This document shows positions 8,451-17,662 of a stretch of DNA of 64,000 bases, piece after piece. The notes under the pieces are model-generated. The model saw only the letters and a program-made list of their open reading frames with translations, was not told the origin of the DNA and did not search any database. Source of the stretch: CAVPUA01 sp963708805 (lineage in GTDB: Bacteria; Actinomycetota; Actinomycetes; Mycobacteriales; Jatrophihabitantaceae); NCBI GenBank assembly GCA_963708805.1, contig CAVPUA010000003.1, forward strand, positions 992,001 through 1,056,000, written 5' to 3'. Numbering within the stretch: position 1 is the stretch's first letter; each line of letters begins with the position of its first letter. Made by a program: the position numbers and the translations under genes.

Positions 8451-9212
8451 ATGTACGCGATCGAACGTCGTCAGTGGCTCATCGAACGAGCCCGTACGTC
8501 CGGTCGCGTCGACGTGTCGCTTGTCTCGAACGAACTCGGTCTCGCGCCCGAGACCATCCGCCGTGACCTGAAGGATCTGGCCGCCCAGGGTCTGGTCCGA
8601 CGCGTCTATGGCGGCGCGGTACCTGTCGAACGGCTCAGCTTCGAGAGCGCACTCTCGGTGCGTGCGACCCGCCGGCAGGTCGAGAAGAACCGGATCGCCG
8701 AGGCGGCGGCGACTTTCGTCAAGGCCGCGGAGTCGATCTACATCGACGAGGGCAACCTGCCGCAGTTGATCGCCGACCATCTGCATCCCGACCGGCCGGT
8801 CACCGTGGTCACCCCTTCGCTGCCCATCGCCACGTCGCTCGTCGATCGCGAGCACGTCGAGGTGATCGCCGTCGGCGGGCGCGTCCGTGCGCAGACCCTG
8901 GGCACCGTCGACCACTGGGCGGTCGCGATGCTCGAGAGCCTCGTGCTCGATCTGGCATTCATGGGTGGCAACGGGATCAGCGTCGAGCGTGGCGTCACCG
9001 TTCCCGACAGCGCGGTGGCGGCGGTCAAGACGATGGCGATGCGGGTGTCACGTCGCCGAATCCTGGTCGCCGACGCATCGAAGTACGGAGCGGATTCGTT
9101 CGTTCGCTTCGCACAGCTCACCGAGTTCGAGCGATTCATCACTGACGACGCGTTGCCGGTCGAGAGTGCGGCCGAGCTCCACGTACGAGGTATCGAGGTC
9201 CTACGGGTGTGA
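8451..9212 (+). CDS. DeoR-family transcriptional regulator
   Basis: This 253-residue sugar-responsive regulator starts at the ATG at 8451. The N-terminal winged helix-turn-helix, typical of DeoR proteins, runs from RRQWLIERARTSGRVDV through LGLAPETIRRDLKDLAAQGLVRRVYGGAV (residues about 6-58). The C-terminal DeoR effector domain follows, ending in RRRILVADASKYGADSF, where the conserved D..K pair lies. It is upstream of, and codirectional with, the polyol transport genes and separated from them by a terminator hairpin. It probably represses them in response to a phosphorylated sugar or polyol, which is inference from family and position. Confidence 0.9.
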   Translation: MYAIERRQWLIERARTSGRVDVSLVSNELGLAPETIRRDLKDLAAQGLVRRVYGGAVPVERLSFESALSVRATRRQVEKNRIAEAAATFVKAAESIYIDEGNLPQLIADHLHPDRPVTVVTPSLPIATSLVDREHVEVIAVGGRVRAQTLGTVDHWAVAMLESLVLDLAFMGGNGISVERGVTVPDSAVAAVKTMAMRVSRRRILVADASKYGADSFVRFAQLTEFERFITDDALPVESAAELHVRGIEVLRV

Positions 9213-9288
9213 ATCGCAGATCGTCTCGAGGCGACTAGTCGCCGACGAACCACAGTGAGAACGAAGGCCAGCAACGCTGGTCAGCCAA

Positions 9289-9322
9289 AGAGGGCGGCCA
9301 CCAAACGGCTGCCGCCCTCTTC
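9289..9322 (+). terminator. Hairpin between the regulator and the transport operon
   Basis: AAGAGGGCGGC (9289-9299) pairs perfectly with GCCGCCCTCTT (9312-9322) around a 12-base loop. No long T run follows, as is common in actinobacteria. A smaller hairpin, CCAGC-aac-GCTGG, lies just upstream. It should end the regulator transcript, and could instead act as a 5' leader element of the transport operon. Confidence 0.6.
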
Positions 9323-9415
9323 GCGTCGGTGCGCTCATCCGCCAAAGAGCCGCGCGCCGACGACCCCCTGAAACACAGGCAGTCAGAAGAGCAGCAACCC
9401 ACTACAGGAGGAAAA

Positions 9416-10805
9416 GTGACCCTACCAAGGCGCAAGATCAAAATAGGAAGACGAGTGATCGTCGGAACATTGGCCTTGACCACCTCGCTGGCGCTCGCCG
9501 CGTGCGGCAGTTCGTCCAAGTCGTCCTCGAGCGGCGGCTCGGGTCGGCGGCACCCAGACGATCACGGTTGCGGTCACGGCCAACCCGTTGATGACGACCA
9601 TCGAGAAGCTGACCCCGGACGGCTTCGAGAAGAGCCACCCGAACATCAAGGTCAAGTTCGTGACCTACGACGAGAGCACCGAGCGCTCGAACGTCGAGAA
9701 GGATGTCGCCGCCAAGGGTGGCCAATACGACGTCGTCATGATCGGCCCGAACGACATCGCGTCGTGGTCGAAGAACGGCTGGATCGACAACCTCACGCCG
9801 AAGGCGACCGCCGACTCCAGCTACGACGTCAACGACCTCCTGCCGCCGATCAAGGACGCGCTCTCGTCGAACGGCAATCTCTACGCAGTTCCGTTCTACG
9901 GCGAGTCCTCGTTCATGATGTACAACAAGGACATGTTCGCGGCCGCGGGCCTGACCATGCCGGCCAACCCGACGTGGGACCAGATCGCGGACCTGGCCGA
10001 CAAGCTCAACCAGCCGGGCAAGGTCGCTGGCATCTGCCTGCGCGGCAAGACCGGCTGGGGCGAGAACCTCGCGGCGTTCGACACCGTCGTCAACACCTTC
10101 GGCGGCCAGTGGTTCGACACCGACTGGAACGCCAAGCTGACGTCGCCGGCCTTCACCGACGCGGCCAACTTCTACGTCAACCTGCTCAAGAAGGACGGCG
10201 AACCGGGCGCGGGCACATCGAGCTTCAACGAGTGCCTGAACACGATGCAGCAGGGCAAGGCCGCGATGTGGTACGACGCCACCGTCGCCGCCTCGACCCT
10301 CGATGCCGCACCGAGCCCGCTGGCCGGCCACATGGGCTTCGCCCCGGCGCCGGTCGACAAGACCAAGTCCTCGGGTTGGCTGTGGAGCTGGGCGCTGGCC
10401 GAGGAGAGCGCGTCGAAGCACAAGGACGCGGCCTGGACGTTCATGGACTGGGCGACGTCCAAGCAGTACATCGACTACGACGCGCAGCAGAACGGCTGGG
10501 CGGCGGTTCCCCCGGGAACGCGGCAGTCGACCTACGACAACACCAGCTACCAGGCGGCGGCCAAGGACTTCGCCAGCTTGACGCTGCAGGAGATCAACTC
10601 GGTGAACGTCAAACAGCCGGGCGTCGATCCGCAGCCGGTTCCGGGCGTCCAGTACGTCGGCATCCCCGAGTTCGAGGACTTCGGCACGACGGTCTCCGGT
10701 GAACTGACCAAGGCGATCGACGGTCAGGAATCGGTCACGACCTTCTTGGCCAACAGTCAGAAGATCGCGCAGCAAGCCGTGATCGACGCCGGTTACAAGA
10801 AGTAA
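9416..10805 (+). CDS. ABC transporter sugar/polyol-binding lipoprotein (one frameshift)
   Basis: This is an extracellular solute-binding protein of the maltose/sorbitol type (family 1). The GTG at 9416 follows a strong AGGAGG site. It encodes a lipoprotein signal peptide with lipobox LAAC, then a Ser/Gly linker. The frame shifts once near 9545-9553, just after the linker, where one extra base would explain it. It continues as a typical binding protein (TVAVTANPLMTTIEKLTPDGF ... YAVPFYGESSFMMYNKDMF ... AAMWYDATV) to 10805, about 460 residues in all. It is followed by two permeases and a polyol dehydrogenase, so the likely ligand is a hexitol or pentitol such as mannitol or arabinitol (inferred). 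Confidence 0.85.
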
Positions 10806-10926
10806 CAGCCGAACGCTGCGCCCGCGTCCGCGCCGGTGCCCCGAAGCCGCTCACCCGAGCGACGAGGGGCACCGGTGCGGCACCGGACCTCATCTGGGCC
10901 TCCGCCGTCCACGTTCGAAAGAAGGC

Positions 10927-11911
10927 ATGTCGTTGACCACCACCATTGCTCCGCCGATGCAGTCGCCGGAGATCCCACGGCCACCCAAGAAGAAGAAGCA
11001 GGGTCCGCCCCGGGGGCGGCTGTCCAAAGAAGCCTGGGTACGGCGCACTCCGCTGCTGCCGGCGCTGATCTTCACCATCGTGGTGACGCAGATCCCGTTC
11101 CTGCTCACGCTCTTCTACAGCTTCGAGAACTATCAGCTGAACTACCCGGACCGGCCGAAGAACTTCCCCAATGTCCAGAACTACAAGCGGGTCTTCCAGG
11201 ACCCGACGTTCCGTAGCGCGATCCTGCACACGATCCTGATGACAGCTGTCCCGGTCGTGCTGGCCGATCGCGTTCGGGGTCGGGATCGCGACCCTGCTCA
11301 ACCGCCGCGTCTTCGGCCGGCCGTTCTTGCGCACGCTCATCATCAGTCCGTTCCTGATCATGTCGAGCGCGGCGGCCTACGTGTGGAAGTACGAGATCCT
11401 CTCCAGCGGCGTCGGCGTTCTGAACTACTTCGTCAAGGAGATCGGCTTCAAGCAGCAGGACTGGGCCGGGACGCATCCGCAGATCACGATCATCGCGTTC
11501 CTCACCTGGCAGTGGACGCCGTTCATGGTGCTGCTCGCGCTGGCCGGTCTGCAGAGCCAGGGCGATGACGTCCTCGAGGCGGCCCGGGTCGACGGTGCCA
11601 ACGCGTGGCGGATCTTCCGTTCGATCACGCTGCCGCACCTGCGCCAATACATCGAGCTCGGTGCGCTGCTCGGCTCGATCTACATCGTCCAGGCCTTCGA
11701 CCCGATCGCCATCATCACGGTCGGCGGTCCGGGCACCGACAGCACCAACCTGCCGTACTACATCTACCGAAAGGGCCTCACCCAGCCCTACAACATCGGG
11801 CTGGCGTCGGCGATGGCCGTCGTCGTGGTGGTCGCAACGATCATCATCGCCACGATGGCGTTGCGGGTCGTGTCCAGTCTGTTCAGCGACGAGGGAATGG
11901 TGGGGCGCTGA
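10927..11911 (+). CDS. ABC transporter permease, MalF type (one frameshift)
   Basis: This inner-membrane permease of the binding-protein-dependent sugar importer has a basic, Pro-rich N-terminal tail, then six predicted membrane segments. The first is LLPALIFTIVVTQIPFLLTL. The cytoplasmic EAA loop that contacts the ATPase is visible as EAARVDGANAWRIFRSITLP. The frame shifts once near 11262, where an extra C in GGCCGATCGCG breaks the second membrane segment. Without it the protein reads AIAFGVGIATLLNRRVFG and continues normally. The stop overlaps the start of the second permease (TGATG). Confidence 0.85.
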
Positions 11912-12784
11912 TGTTCACGCGGACGGAAATGAGCGTCGCCGAGCGACAGACCAACATCGGTGCCCGACTCTTGCTCGGTGTGCTCACCTGGCTGATCATC
12001 CTGATCTTCTTCTTCCCCGTGCTCTGGATGGTGCTCACCGGTCTGAAGACCGAGACGGCCGCCGGCACGAGCACGCCGCACTTCTTCTTCAAGCCGACGT
12101 TCTCGAACTGGTCGAGCGCCTGGAGCGGCTCGGGTGGCCAGACCGGACTGAGCACCTTCATGGTGCATTCGCTGACCACGTCGATCGGCTCGACGATTCT
12201 GGTGCTGGTGCTGGCGTTCCCGGCGGCGTACGCGCTGTCGATCCGTCCGGTCGGCGCCTGGCGAGACGGTCTGTTCTTCTTCATCTCCACGAAGATGCTG
12301 CCCATCGTCGGCGCGATCGTTCCCCTGTACGTACTGGCCTCACCGGCCCACCTGGACATCCTCGACACGTCGCGGGTGCTGATCATCCTGTACACCGCGA
12401 TGAACCTGCCGATCGCGGTCTGGATGCTGCGGTCGTTCCTGCTCGAGGTGCCCAACGAGATCATCGAGGCCTCACGCATGGACGGCGCCGGCGCGATTGC
12501 GTCAGATGTGGACGGTGATCCTGCCGATCGCTCGTCCCGGTTTCGCGGCCACGTCGTTGATCTGCTTCATCTTCGCGTGGAACGAGTACTTCCTCGCGGT
12601 CAACCTCACGACACACAACGCATCGACCGTCCCCACCGGGCTCGCCTCGTTCGTCCAGCCCGAGGGTCCGTTCGTCGCCCACCTGTCGGCTGCCGCGACG
12701 ATCGCCTGCTTGCCGGTGCTCATCGCCGGCTGGTTCGCGCAGGACAAGCTCGTGCGCGGTCTGTCGATGGGCGCCGTCAAGTAG
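11911..12784 (+). CDS. ABC transporter permease, MalG type (one frameshift)
   Basis: This is the second permease of the polyol importer, about 290 residues with six membrane segments, including WLIILIFFFPVLWMVLTG and ILVLVLAFPAAYALS. The EAA loop reads EASRMDGAGA then LRQMWTVILPIARPG across an apparent one-base indel near 12497. The C-terminus GLSMGAVK is the classic ending of MalG-type polyol permeases. It overlaps the first permease by one base. No ATPase gene lies in the operon, so the pump probably borrows a shared MsiK-like ATPase encoded elsewhere, a known arrangement in actinobacteria. Confidence 0.86.
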
Positions 12785-12891
12785 GTCGGCGCGTCCTGCC
12801 CTGCCAACACCGTGGTCGGTCCCGCCGACCGCTCGAAGCGGCCACACCAAGGCTCATTTCGGCATCCTGATCCCCGTGGGAGCACCTAGCC

Positions 12892-14376
12892 ATGCCCGCA
12901 CTCTCCAGCGACTGCCTGCCCGAGATCTCGGCGGCGGTAGAAGTCCCGAAGTACGACCGCTCGACGATCAAGGTCGGCATAGTCCACTTCGGCGTCGGCG
13001 GTTTCCACCGCGCCCACCAGGCGATGTACGTCGATCGGCTGATGAGCCAGGGCCTCGCGCTGGACTGGGGAATCGCCGGGGTCGGCGTGATGCCGTCCGA
13101 CCGCGCGATGGCGGACGCGCTGCTGCCCCAGGACGGGCTGTACACGATGATCGTCAAGCACGCCGACGGCCGGCGTGAGCCGCGTGTCATCGGCTCGATC
13201 GTCGACTTCCTCTTTGCCCCCGATGAACCCGAACGGGTACTCGATCTGCTCGCCTCGCCGTCCACCCGCATCGTCTCGTTGACGATCACCGAGGGCGGCT
13301 ACAACTTCAACCAGGTCACCAGCAAGTTCGACCCGGAGTCGCCGGCGATCGTCGCCGATCTTGTGGCCGGTGCGACACCGGGCACGGTGTTCGGCTTCGT
13401 CGTCGAGGCCCTCGACCGGCGCCGGCGACTGGGCATCGCACCCTTCTCGATCATGTCCTGCGACAACATCCAGAACAACGGGCACATCGCACGCGAGACG
13501 TTCACTGCCTTTGCCCGGCTCAAGGACCCCGATCTCGGGCTGTGGATCGAGGAGCGCGTGAGCTTTCCCAACTCCATGGTCGACCGGATCACCCCGGTGA
13601 CGACCGATGACGATCGGCGTGAACTGGCCGAGCATTTCGGCGTCGAGGATCGGTGGCCGGTGGTCTGCGAGCCGTTCACGCAGTGGGTGCTCGAAGACGC
13701 GTTCGGTCAGGGACGGCCGCCACTCGAGAACGCCGGCGTCCAGGTCGTCTCGGCCGTCGAACCCTACGAACTGATGAAGCTCAGGCTGCTCAACGGCAGT
13801 CATCAGGCACTGTGCTATTTCGGCTACCTCGTCGGCTACCGCTACGTCCACGAGGTCGCGCAAGATCCGCGCTTCGCGCAGTTCCTGCGGGCCTACATGG
13901 ACGGCGAGGCCACGCCGACGCTGCTCCCCGTCCCCGGCGTCGACCTCGACGCCTACAAGAGCGAGCTGATCGAGCGCTTCTCGAACCCCGAGATCCGCGA
14001 CACGGTCGCCCGACTGTGTGCCGAGAGTTCCGACCGGATCCCGAAATGGTTGTTGCCGGTGCTGCGGGAGAACCTGGCGAAGGGCGCCCCGATCGCGCAC
14101 ACGACCGCCGTCGTCGCCAGCTGGGCGCGCTACGCGGAGGGGACCGACGAGAGCGGCGAGCCCATCCAGATCGTCGATCGGCTGGCCGAGGTGGTCACCG
14201 AGCTGGCCCGTCGCTACCCGTACGAGCCGTTGGCCCTGGTCGGGATTCGCGAACTCTTCGGCGACCTGGACCAGAACGAGCGTTTCCGCGAGGCCTACCT
14301 CGCGATCCTCGGCACGCTGCACGAGGTTGGAGCCGCCCGGACGCTGGAGCAGCTCAACGCCGGGACGCTGCCTTGA
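12892..14376 (+). CDS. Mannitol dehydrogenase family polyol dehydrogenase
   Basis: This 494-residue NAD-dependent long-chain secondary-alcohol dehydrogenase oxidises a hexitol or pentitol (for example mannitol to fructose, or arabinitol to xylulose). The N-terminal Rossmann motif is GVGGFHRAHQAMYVD. The central signature is SCDNIQNNGHIARE. The catalytic region LRLLNGSHQALCYFGYL contains the conserved Asn and His, followed by a C-terminal helical domain. It is the last gene of the transport operon, 107 bases after the second permease, so import and first oxidation are coupled. Which polyol is the substrate is not readable from the sequence. Confidence 0.92.
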   Translation: MPALSSDCLPEISAAVEVPKYDRSTIKVGIVHFGVGGFHRAHQAMYVDRLMSQGLALDWGIAGVGVMPSDRAMADALLPQDGLYTMIVKHADGRREPRVIGSIVDFLFAPDEPERVLDLLASPSTRIVSLTITEGGYNFNQVTSKFDPESPAIVADLVAGATPGTVFGFVVEALDRRRRLGIAPFSIMSCDNIQNNGHIARETFTAFARLKDPDLGLWIEERVSFPNSMVDRITPVTTDDDRRELAEHFGVEDRWPVVCEPFTQWVLEDAFGQGRPPLENAGVQVVSAVEPYELMKLRLLNGSHQALCYFGYLVGYRYVHEVAQDPRFAQFLRAYMDGEATPTLLPVPGVDLDAYKSELIERFSNPEIRDTVARLCAESSDRIPKWLLPVLRENLAKGAPIAHTTAVVASWARYAEGTDESGEPIQIVDRLAEVVTELARRYPYEPLALVGIRELFGDLDQNERFREAYLAILGTLHEVGAARTLEQLNAGTLP

Positions 14377-14465
14377 GGCAGAACCGACCGATCCGGTCGT
14401 GTAGGCTGATCCGTCGGTGACCGGCTCCGTCTTCTTCACCGAAGGCTTCCGGCCGTCCTCGACAG

Positions 14466-14538
14466 GCCCCCTTAGCTCAGTCGGCAGAGCGTCTCCATGG
14501 TAAGGAGAAGGTCTACGGTTCGATTCCGTAAGGGGGCT
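14466..14538 (+). tRNA. tRNA-Thr (anticodon GGT)
   Basis: The acceptor stem GCCCCCT pairs with AGGGGGC. The anticodon loop is ATGGTAA on a TCTCC/GGAGA stem, and the T loop is GTTCGATTC. The molecule has 73 bases and no encoded CCA. It begins the conserved tRNA-Thr, tRNA-Met, rpmG run. Confidence 0.96.
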
Positions 14539-14560
14539 CGGCCCGAACGGTTGTAAACAG

Positions 14561-14634
14561 GGCGGGGTAGCTCAGTCTGGTAGAGCAAGCGGCTCATAAT
14601 CGCTGTGTCGCCGGTTCAAGTCCGGCCCTCGCTA
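14561..14634 (+). tRNA. tRNA-Met, elongator (anticodon CAT)
   Basis: The anticodon loop CTCATAA sits on AGCGG/TCGCT, without the three G-C pairs expected of an initiator. The acceptor stem GGCGGGG pairs with CCTCGCT, with two G-U pairs including the terminal one. The T loop is GTTCAAGTC. The molecule has 74 bases and no encoded CCA. Confidence 0.94.
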
Positions 14635-14725
14635 CGAGCTGCGTCAGCAGTAGAAAGACTGTGGAACACAGCGTGCTCCGACAGCGTTAACCGTAAGCAA
14701 GTTCATCTTCTGAAAGGCACTTCTC

Positions 14726-14890
14726 GTGGCAGCCACCGACGTTCGACCCAAGATCACCTTGGCGTGCCAGGTTTGCAAGCACCGCAACTACATCACCAAG
14801 AAGAATCGGCGTAACGATCCCGACCGTCTTGGTCTGCAGAAGCACTGCCCGAACTGCAACAAGCACACCGAGCACCGCGAAACGCGTTGA
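14726..14890 (+). CDS. rpmG: 50S ribosomal protein L33
   Basis: This is a 54-residue protein starting at GTG 14726 after a GAAAGG site. It has the zinc-binding form, with two CxxC pairs, ACQVCKHRNY and HCPNCNKHTEH, and the ending HRETR. It sits in the large ribosomal subunit. The order tRNA-Thr, tRNA-Met, rpmG followed by dehydratase genes is conserved in actinobacteria. It is too short for ordinary length cut-offs but unmistakable. Confidence 0.97.
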   Translation: MAATDVRPKITLACQVCKHRNYITKKNRRNDPDRLGLQKHCPNCNKHTEHRETR

Positions 14891-14895
14891 GTGAG

Positions 14896-14915
14896 TGCCG
14901 CCTTTGGCGGCATTT
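14896..14915 (+). terminator. Rho-independent-type terminator after rpmG
   Basis: TGCCGCC (14896-14902) pairs with GGCGGCA (14906-14912) around a TTT loop, followed by TTT. It begins 5 bases after the rpmG stop. Confidence 0.75.
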
Positions 14916-14953
14916 CACCATTTACCGCACTCAGCTGTTGCTAGCCTGAGCCC

Positions 14954-15691
14954 ATGGTCACCACGTCCGGCGACGCCGTTGCACCGACGTCTCCGGCGGT
15001 CCGTACTCCCGACGGCCGGCGACGGCGCTGGAGCGAACACCGGGCGCAGCGACGTGACGCACTGGTCGCCGCCGGCATAGCCGCGATCGACGAGTACGGA
15101 CCCGACGCCAGCGCCGATCAGATCGCGGCCAAGGCCGGCGTCAGCCGGACTGTCCTGTATCGATACTTCCGCGACAAAGAGGATCTCCAGTCCGCCATTT
15201 CGCGGCAGATGGTCGACGTCGTGGTGGCGAGCCTGATCAAGCCGCTGCACTCGGGTGGCACCGCCAACGAGATCATCCGAGGCACGGTCACCGTCGTGGT
15301 GGATTGGCTCGACCAGCATCCGAACCTCTACGAGTTCCTGCGCTCGCGTGGCCGTCTCGGCGGCCTCGAGACGGTCGAGGTCACCATGGCCGACCAGGTT
15401 GCGGGCGTCCTGCAGCGATTCATGATCGCGTTCGGGGTCGAGATCGATCTGGCCGAGCCGGGTGCCCACGGCATAGTGGGCATGGTCGAGGCGACCAGCG
15501 CCTGGTGGCTGCATCATCGGCCGACGCCCCGAGCCGATTTCATCGACTACCTTTCGGCCACGGTCTGGTATGTAATCGAGGGCTCCCTGCGTTCGCGGGG
15601 CTTCGTCCTCGATCCAGACGTCGCCCTGCCACCAGACGCCCTCACCGACCTTCCTGAACCGAGAGTTGCCGCACAGAGAGCCGAATACTGA
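14954..15691 (+). CDS. TetR-family transcriptional regulator
   Basis: This is a 245-residue repressor. The N-terminal helix-turn-helix runs from about residue 35 to 80 and ends in the typical DQIAAKAGVSRTVLYRYFRDKEDL. The C-terminal ligand domain is helical. The stop overlaps the start of the next gene (ATGA-type overlap at 15688-15691), tying it to the downstream dehydratase set, which it may control. The family and position suggest a lipid or acyl-CoA signal, which is inference. Confidence 0.9.
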   Translation: MVTTSGDAVAPTSPAVRTPDGRRRRWSEHRAQRRDALVAAGIAAIDEYGPDASADQIAAKAGVSRTVLYRYFRDKEDLQSAISRQMVDVVVASLIKPLHSGGTANEIIRGTVTVVVDWLDQHPNLYEFLRSRGRLGGLETVEVTMADQVAGVLQRFMIAFGVEIDLAEPGAHGIVGMVEATSAWWLHHRPTPRADFIDYLSATVWYVIEGSLRSRGFVLDPDVALPPDALTDLPEPRVAAQRAEY

Positions 15692-16023
15692 TGACCGACG
15701 CAGCGCCGGACGACGACGGATACGACGGCCCCGCCCAGCTCGTAGACACCGACGGTGGCGACCAGCCGGTCGAGGTCGAGGTCACCCTGCGCGGTCACTT
15801 CGACCCGATCAGCGGCTCGTACAACTGGTACGGACGAGTCGCAGCGAGCGACGAGGTGGCGGCCCTGGTGGCGGGTGGTACGCGCAAGGTGCGTCTTCGC
15901 ACTCCCCACGGCGAGGTCGAGACTGCGCTGTCCGACGTCGACACGTGGGGCCGGCCGCGGGTCGAGGGCTTCGGCCGGGCGCCGTTCGTCGTGCTGACCG
16001 ACATCGCGTCGGACGAGAACTGA
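15691..16023 (+). CDS. DUF4873 domain protein
   Basis: This is a 110-residue protein. The core GPAQLV, VTLRGHFDPISGSYNWYGRV and RLRTPHGEVETALSDVDTWGR matches the DUF4873 beta domain, which occurs alone or as the C-terminal part of flavin monooxygenases in actinobacteria. Its function is unknown. It overlaps the TetR gene and is one base from hadA, so it is part of the same transcription unit. Confidence 0.75.
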   Translation: MTDAAPDDDGYDGPAQLVDTDGGDQPVEVEVTLRGHFDPISGSYNWYGRVAASDEVAALVAGGTRKVRLRTPHGEVETALSDVDTWGRPRVEGFGRAPFVVLTDIASDEN

Positions 16024-16024
16024 C

Positions 16025-16477
16025 GTGGCGCTCGACCAGGCCCTCGTCGGCCGCACCTACCCACCGACCACGCCGTACGAGGTCGGTCGCGAGAAGATCC
16101 GGGAGTTCGCCGAGGCCATCGGGGACGACTCGCCTCTCTACCGGGATGTCGCCGTCGCCACCGAACACGGCTATCGCGACGTGATCGCCCCGCCGACGTT
16201 TCCGGTGGTGCTCACGCTGCCGGCCGGGCACCAGGTGACCGGCGACCCGGCGCTGGCGATCGACTACTCGCGCGTCGTGCACGGCGAGCAGCGCTTCATC
16301 TACGAGCGCCCCGTCGTTGCCGGGGACGTGCTCAGCGTCGTCGTGACGATCGACTCGCTACGTTCGGTGGGCGGCAACGACCTCATCAGCACCAAGGCCG
16401 CCGTCAGCACGGTCGAGGGCGAGCTCGTTCTCACCGCGCAGGCGTTGATCGTCGTCCGGGGAAAGGATGCCGAGTGA
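16025..16477 (+). CDS. hadA: MaoC-like (3R)-hydroxyacyl dehydratase, HadA type
   Basis: This is a 150-residue N-terminal MaoC-like domain protein (YPPTTPYEVGREKIREFAEAIGDDSPLYRD), the non-catalytic, substrate-binding partner in HadAB-type dehydratases. HadAB dehydrates 3-hydroxyacyl-ACP/CoA during fatty-acid elongation. It starts at GTG 16025 and overlaps hadB by four bases (GTGA). The same gene pair lies between rpmG and tRNA-Trp/secE in Mycobacterium, which supports the symbol. The substrate chain length here is unknown. Confidence 0.85.
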   Translation: MALDQALVGRTYPPTTPYEVGREKIREFAEAIGDDSPLYRDVAVATEHGYRDVIAPPTFPVVLTLPAGHQVTGDPALAIDYSRVVHGEQRFIYERPVVAGDVLSVVVTIDSLRSVGGNDLISTKAAVSTVEGELVLTAQALIVVRGKDAE

Positions 16478-16899
16478 GCGTCGAGTTCGACCAGGTCGCC
16501 GTCGGCGACGCGCTGCCCGAACTGACGGCGCCCATCACCCGCGCCGATCTCGTGCGCTACGCCGGGGCATCGGGCGACTTCAATCCGATCCACTGGAATG
16601 AGCGCTTCGCGAAATCGGTCGGATTGCCCGACGTCATCGCGCACGGCATGTACACGATGGCGCTGGCCGGCCGGTTGCTCACGCAGTGGACCGGGGATGC
16701 CGGCCGCGTCGTCGACTACGGAGTCCGCTTCACGCGGCCGGTGGTCGTGCCGGACGCCGACGGCGCGACGCTGGTGGTCAACGGAAAGGTCGCGTCCAAA
16801 TCCGACGAGGACGGCACGGTCAAGATCGACCTCAATGTCACCGTCGACGGCCAGACGGTGCTCGCGCGAGCCAACGCCGTCCTCAGGCTGAAGGCGTGA
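16474..16899 (+). CDS. hadB: MaoC-like (3R)-hydroxyacyl dehydratase, HadB type
   Basis: This is the 141-residue catalytic hot-dog partner. The hydratase signature, with its catalytic Asp and His, is visible as GASGDFNPIHWNERFA (residues about 30-45), followed by GLPDVIAHGMYTMALAG. It starts at GTG 16474 inside the end of hadA and overlaps the next gene by four bases, so the three are translationally coupled. Confidence 0.88.
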   Translation: MSVEFDQVAVGDALPELTAPITRADLVRYAGASGDFNPIHWNERFAKSVGLPDVIAHGMYTMALAGRLLTQWTGDAGRVVDYGVRFTRPVVVPDADGATLVVNGKVASKSDEDGTVKIDLNVTVDGQTVLARANAVLRLKA

Positions 16900-17387
16900 G
16901 GATCGAGGGGTCGTTCGACTACCCCGGCGCGAGCGTGGACGCCGTCTTCGCGATGCTGACCGATCCGGAGTTCCAGCGTCAGCGATGCGCGGCGACCGGA
17001 GCGCTCGAGAGTTCGGTCGAGGTCGAGGACGACGCGCTCGGGCCAGTCGTGACCTGCCGACGCCAGATGCCCACGCACGATGCTCCGGACTTCGTGCGGC
17101 GGATCGTCGGGTCGAGCATCGAGATCGTCGACCGCCTCAAGTGGATGAAGCTGCCGACGGCGCCCCGCTCGGCCATGGTCCAACTGACGTTCAGCGGTCA
17201 GCCGACCAGGATGATCGGACAGCTCGATCTCGACACCGACGACACCGGGACTCACGGACGGCTGGTGGCCGAGCTCAAGGGCGGCCTACCGTTGGTGGGC
17301 GGCCGGATCGAGAAGGCGATCGCACCGCTCGTCCGGGCCGCGATGGCCAGCGAACAGACGGTGGGACGGCGATGGCTCACGAGCTGA
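16896..17387 (+). CDS. DUF2505 (polyketide-cyclase/START-like) protein
   Basis: This 163-residue protein starts at the GTG that overlaps the hadB stop. The opening RIEGSFDYPGASVDAVFAMLTD and the closing LVAELKGGLPLVGGRIEKAIAP are characteristic of the DUF2505 helix-grip family, which probably binds a lipid in the cytosol. The role is unknown, but the overlap with hadB points to acyl-chain metabolism. Its last codons overlap the start of the acetyltransferase gene. Confidence 0.78.
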   Translation: MRIEGSFDYPGASVDAVFAMLTDPEFQRQRCAATGALESSVEVEDDALGPVVTCRRQMPTHDAPDFVRRIVGSSIEIVDRLKWMKLPTAPRSAMVQLTFSGQPTRMIGQLDLDTDDTGTHGRLVAELKGGLPLVGGRIEKAIAPLVRAAMASEQTVGRRWLTS

Positions 17388-17662
17388 CCGAGGTGGTCGA
17401 CAACCCCTCGCGTTCGCGTTACGACATCTCCCTCGACGGCGACGTCGTCGGGTTCTGCAGTTACCGCGAGAACGACGGCGTGTTCCTGCTGCCCCACGCC
17501 GAGGTCGACCCCCGCGTGGGCGGCCGGGGGATCGGGACGCGGCTGGCGCGGGGCGCGCTGGACGATCTTCGCCGGCGCGGGGTCAAGGTCGTTCCCCTGT
17601 GCCCGTTCATCGCCGACTTCATCGCCAAGAATCCGGACTACGCCGACATGGTCTCGAACTAG
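17372..17662 (+). CDS. Small GNAT-type N-acetyltransferase
   Basis: This 96-residue protein of the short GNAT family carries the acetyl-CoA loop RVGGRGIGTRLARGALDDLRRRG followed by VKVVPLCPFIADFIAKNPDY. This is the pattern of the small YjdJ/Gtn10-type acetyltransferases. The ATG at 17372 lies within the DUF2505 gene end (16-base overlap). The substrate is unknown. It is the last gene of the had unit and is convergent with the aminotransferase gene, whose stop overlaps its own by 4 bases. Confidence 0.8.
   Translation: MAHELTEVVDNPSRSRYDISLDGDVVGFCSYRENDGVFLLPHAEVDPRVGGRGIGTRLARGALDDLRRRGVKVVPLCPFIADFIAKNPDYADMVSN

Noticed and set aside
9416..12784. Frameshifted transporter genes as true pseudogenes
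   Set aside because: Each has exactly one single-base event in otherwise intact, conserved sequence, like the essential genes in this window. Sequence error is more likely than decay.
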